Made by a program: the position numbers and the translations under genes | Source of the DNA: Dillenia suffruticosa | Taxonomy: Eukaryota > Streptophyta > Magnoliopsida > Dilleniales > Dilleniaceae | Reading direction: 5' to 3' | DNA: 64,000 nt | Assembly: GCA_033439265.1 (NCBI GenBank) | Contig: JAVTVX010000021.1 | Location: forward strand, 15,837,001-15,901,000 | The notes under the pieces: model-generated | Told to the model about the DNA's origin: nothing | The model's database searches: none | Seen by the model: only the letters and a program-made list of their open reading frames with translations | Shown here: positions 62,401 to 64,000 of the stretch, piece after piece | Layout of the letters: every line of letters begins with the position of its first letter | Numbering within the stretch: the stretch's first letter is position 1

Positions 62401-62615
62401 TGATCGATGTCCACACTCATAGGTATGGAGAAGAAGCTGCACGTGCAACAAATGAAGGGCTTGATGCTGCAGGTCATGCAATTGGCACTGCTTGGGCAGT
62501 CTTCAAGATAAGAAAGGCTCTGAATCCGAAGAGTGTCATCAAACCAACAACCCTTGTGAAGGCTGCTGCTGCTGCTGATGCTGAAGCAAAAGCTAAAGCG
62601 AAAAGTCCAAAATAA
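59427..62615 (+). CDS. ERD7: ERD7-like senescence/dehydration-associated protein, 4 exons
   Basis: Exons 59427-60289, 60896-61062, 61674-61758 and 62423-62615 join in phase to 435 aa. The first ~60 residues are Ser/Pro-rich and probably disordered. A beta-rich region follows (EELLIKISGSIVHLIDKEQS, then DFSIISLRQGENVIAVLARV). The C-terminal senescence domain runs from about 240 to 405 (AAYWTTLAPNVEEYSGSVAR, LPGEIVLASLEGF, NVMSTTSVVTTGLVSQRYG, ATNEGLDAAGHAIGTAWAVF). The tail is Ala/Lys-rich (KAAAAADAEAKAKAKSPK). Arabidopsis ERD7 (At2g17840) is induced early by dehydration, and family members are linked to membranes and cold tolerance. The symbol is by similarity; several paralogues exist. AATAAA at 62760-62765 may serve as poly(A) signal. 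It is tail-to-tail with the AAP gene. Confidence 0.94.
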
Positions 62616-62759
62616 ATTTCTTAAATCCTCTTTTATTTTTTTTTCTTGGTTACTGTTTAAATGCTAGGTTTGGGCAGAGTTTGTAAACAGTTTCAGTTTA
62701 GCTTTGTACAAGAATCTTTATAATCTAGTTAATTCAAGTAATGGTTCTATTGATTCAGT

Positions 62760-62765
62760 AATAAA
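62760..62765 (+). terminator. Poly(A) signal of the ERD7-like gene
   Basis: AATAAA 145 nt after the stop. On the opposite strand, AATAAA at 62890-62885 lies 43 nt after the AAP stop, so the two 3' ends come within about 120 bp. Confidence 0.5.
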
Positions 62766-62932
62766 ATCTATCGATTTGGTTGCATTTCTGGGATTGAAGC
62801 TATTGAGTTGAAATACAAAGAGGACAGAAGAAAGAATATGAGCACAACTTTTTACTTTAAAATTGTAATCAGAGAAGAGTACACTTTATTTCGACTAAAA
62901 TAATAGGCATAATTCAGTCTGCATCTTCCTCT

Positions 62933-63917
62933 TCAGTAACTAGTCTTAAATGGCTTGTAAGTCTTGAGATCGAGAACAACGCCAGCAACAGAGCCAACCG
63001 CTGCAGCTACAGAGATCACCAGACAGGTCATGCTAAGTAATTGAAGTCCAAGCCATCGGGTTGTCCATTTTGCGATCCTTTTCTGTGAAATATACATCTC
63101 AACAGGGAAGTAAACTGTCAAAGGCCAGAATCCGAGGGCTCCAAGAATCCCGACAACATCATTGAAGAAGGGCAGCAGCATGGCTGTAACAGTTGTAACC
63201 ACAACAAAAGCTGTCCTCCATACTAGACGGAAAAAGTTGAGCTGATACACACCAAAGAAGGGAACTGGTATGTCGTACTCTTCTGTAATAAAATTACTCT
63301 TTGACCATTTCTTTGTACTCCATTTTTCCACAAATGCAAATAATGGTTGGCAATAAACCTGCAGGTTCATCTTTCTATTAGTTTATGATCTGCAGAAGTA
63401 ATGCTGTGGACAGCGATGAGTTTTCCCCAAGTGTTTACCTGATAGGCGCCAACAAGGTGAACAACGATTGCGAGATTGGCTATATCAAGAAGCCAATAAG
63501 GATTGTAGAATCCAAAGCCAGTAAGGAGATTTCCTGGGGCCTCATCTCCAAAGGCAGCATATCCAAAGCATCCGCAGAGCAAGTAGAAAATTGTTGTGAG
63601 TGTCACACTAAAAAAGGTAGCCTTCTTCATCGTCTTGTGCTCAACTGGTGGTGATTTTATTGTATCCTACAAATTTGAGGAGGGATACATGTTATTTTTG
63701 AACTACAAGGTAATTGGTACAAAGTGAAATTTGCAACTACAAATGATCAGAACAAGTACCTGGATTTCTATGAGGATAATTGAGAAAGAATATGCAAAAG
63801 CAATAGCTCCAAGAGCCTGCATACTCCTCCATACCTTCTGCATCTCAGTGACAGTCCCTGCGTGAGTCTCTGTCCCTACACTGATGCCCGTTAAACTTCC
63901 TTTGAAGTATCCATTTT
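62933..63917 (-). CDS. Amino acid permease (AAP family), 3' part only
   Basis: Three exons on the minus strand, 63917-63760, 63666-63439 and 63358-62933, join in phase. They encode about 270 C-terminal residues; the 5' part lies beyond the right edge. Motifs: VWRSMQALGAIAFAYSFSII, IEIQDTIKSPP, TTIFYLLCGCFGYAAFGDEA, GNLLTGFGFYNPYWLLDIAN, YCQPLFAFVEKW, LLPFFNDVVGILGALGFWPL and the end SVAGVVLDLKTYKPF. These define the AAP branch (AAP2-AAP5-like) of the AAAP superfamily: plasma-membrane, proton-coupled uptake of neutral and other amino acids. The intron at 63438-63359 is only 80 bp. Sequence 63918-64000 reads as intron. Confidence 0.95.
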
Positions 63918-64000
63918 CTGCAAAAGCAATTCATTCTTTATGTTCATTGAGTCGGCTAACTAAATGCACAAGGCTCTACCATGCGACCCGTTATATAAAT

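Noticed and set aside
1-64000. CRISPR arrays, tRNA genes, rRNA, snoRNA clusters
   Set aside because: None seen on reading both strands. Short repeats are microsatellites or plant repeats, and tRNA-like boxes occur only in SINE-like relics without a foldable cloverleaf.

Overview
The window is nuclear DNA of a eudicot plant. Genes are intron-rich with GT-AG borders, spacers are AT-rich, CT/GA and AT microsatellites are frequent, and LINE, SINE-like and LTR relics lie between and inside genes. The species cannot be named from sequence alone. No bacterial or viral operon structure is present. All exon borders below were worked out by hand from reading frame, splice signals and remembered family sequences; no search was run.

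Layout, left to right: a GPI-anchored thaumatin-like protein (+, 77-1641); a spacer holding possible exon relics and a nested repeat locus at 6205-7190; an NFD4/nodulin-like MFS transporter (-, 9331-14216); a membrane-anchored cyclophilin of the CYP21-1 type (+, 19737-23286), tail-to-tail with a single-domain rhodanese/sulfurtransferase (-, 24013-24877); a choline-transporter-like (CTL) protein (+, 26312-33377) whose 4.4 kb first intron carries LTR and LINE relics; an ADF5/ADF9-type actin-depolymerizing factor (+, 37014-38132); a 5'-truncated LINE with target-site duplications (-, 41049-42732); a long AT-rich spacer with a G-box cluster; a single-exon subtilase of the SLP2/SBT1 type (+, 49739-52048); a doubtful small membrane ORF (-) and a decayed PPR gene (-, 57051-58817); an ERD7-like senescence/dehydration protein (+, 59427-62615); and the 3' end of an AAP-type amino acid permease (-, 62933 to beyond the right edge).

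The genes do not form a pathway. They cover cell-wall or defence proteins (thaumatin-like, subtilase), membrane transport (MFS, CTL, AAP), the cytoskeleton (ADF), protein folding (cyclophilin) and stress responses (ERD7-like, sulfurtransferase). Their interest is mostly positional. From memory, the MFS, cyclophilin, ADF and subtilase families are neighbours in one Arabidopsis block (At4g34950-At4g34980), and the thaumatin-like, rhodanese and ERD7 families are neighbours in another (At2g17860-At2g17840). Here the two sets are interleaved within 62 kb, which suggests an ancestral order that was split after duplication.

I found no clearly new biological system. The best leads are the nested insertion locus at 6.2-7.2 kb, the interleaved synteny, two unrecognised exon-like clusters (about 5.4-6.15 kb and 56.3-56.6 kb, both minus strand) and the rebuilt first intron of the CTL gene.
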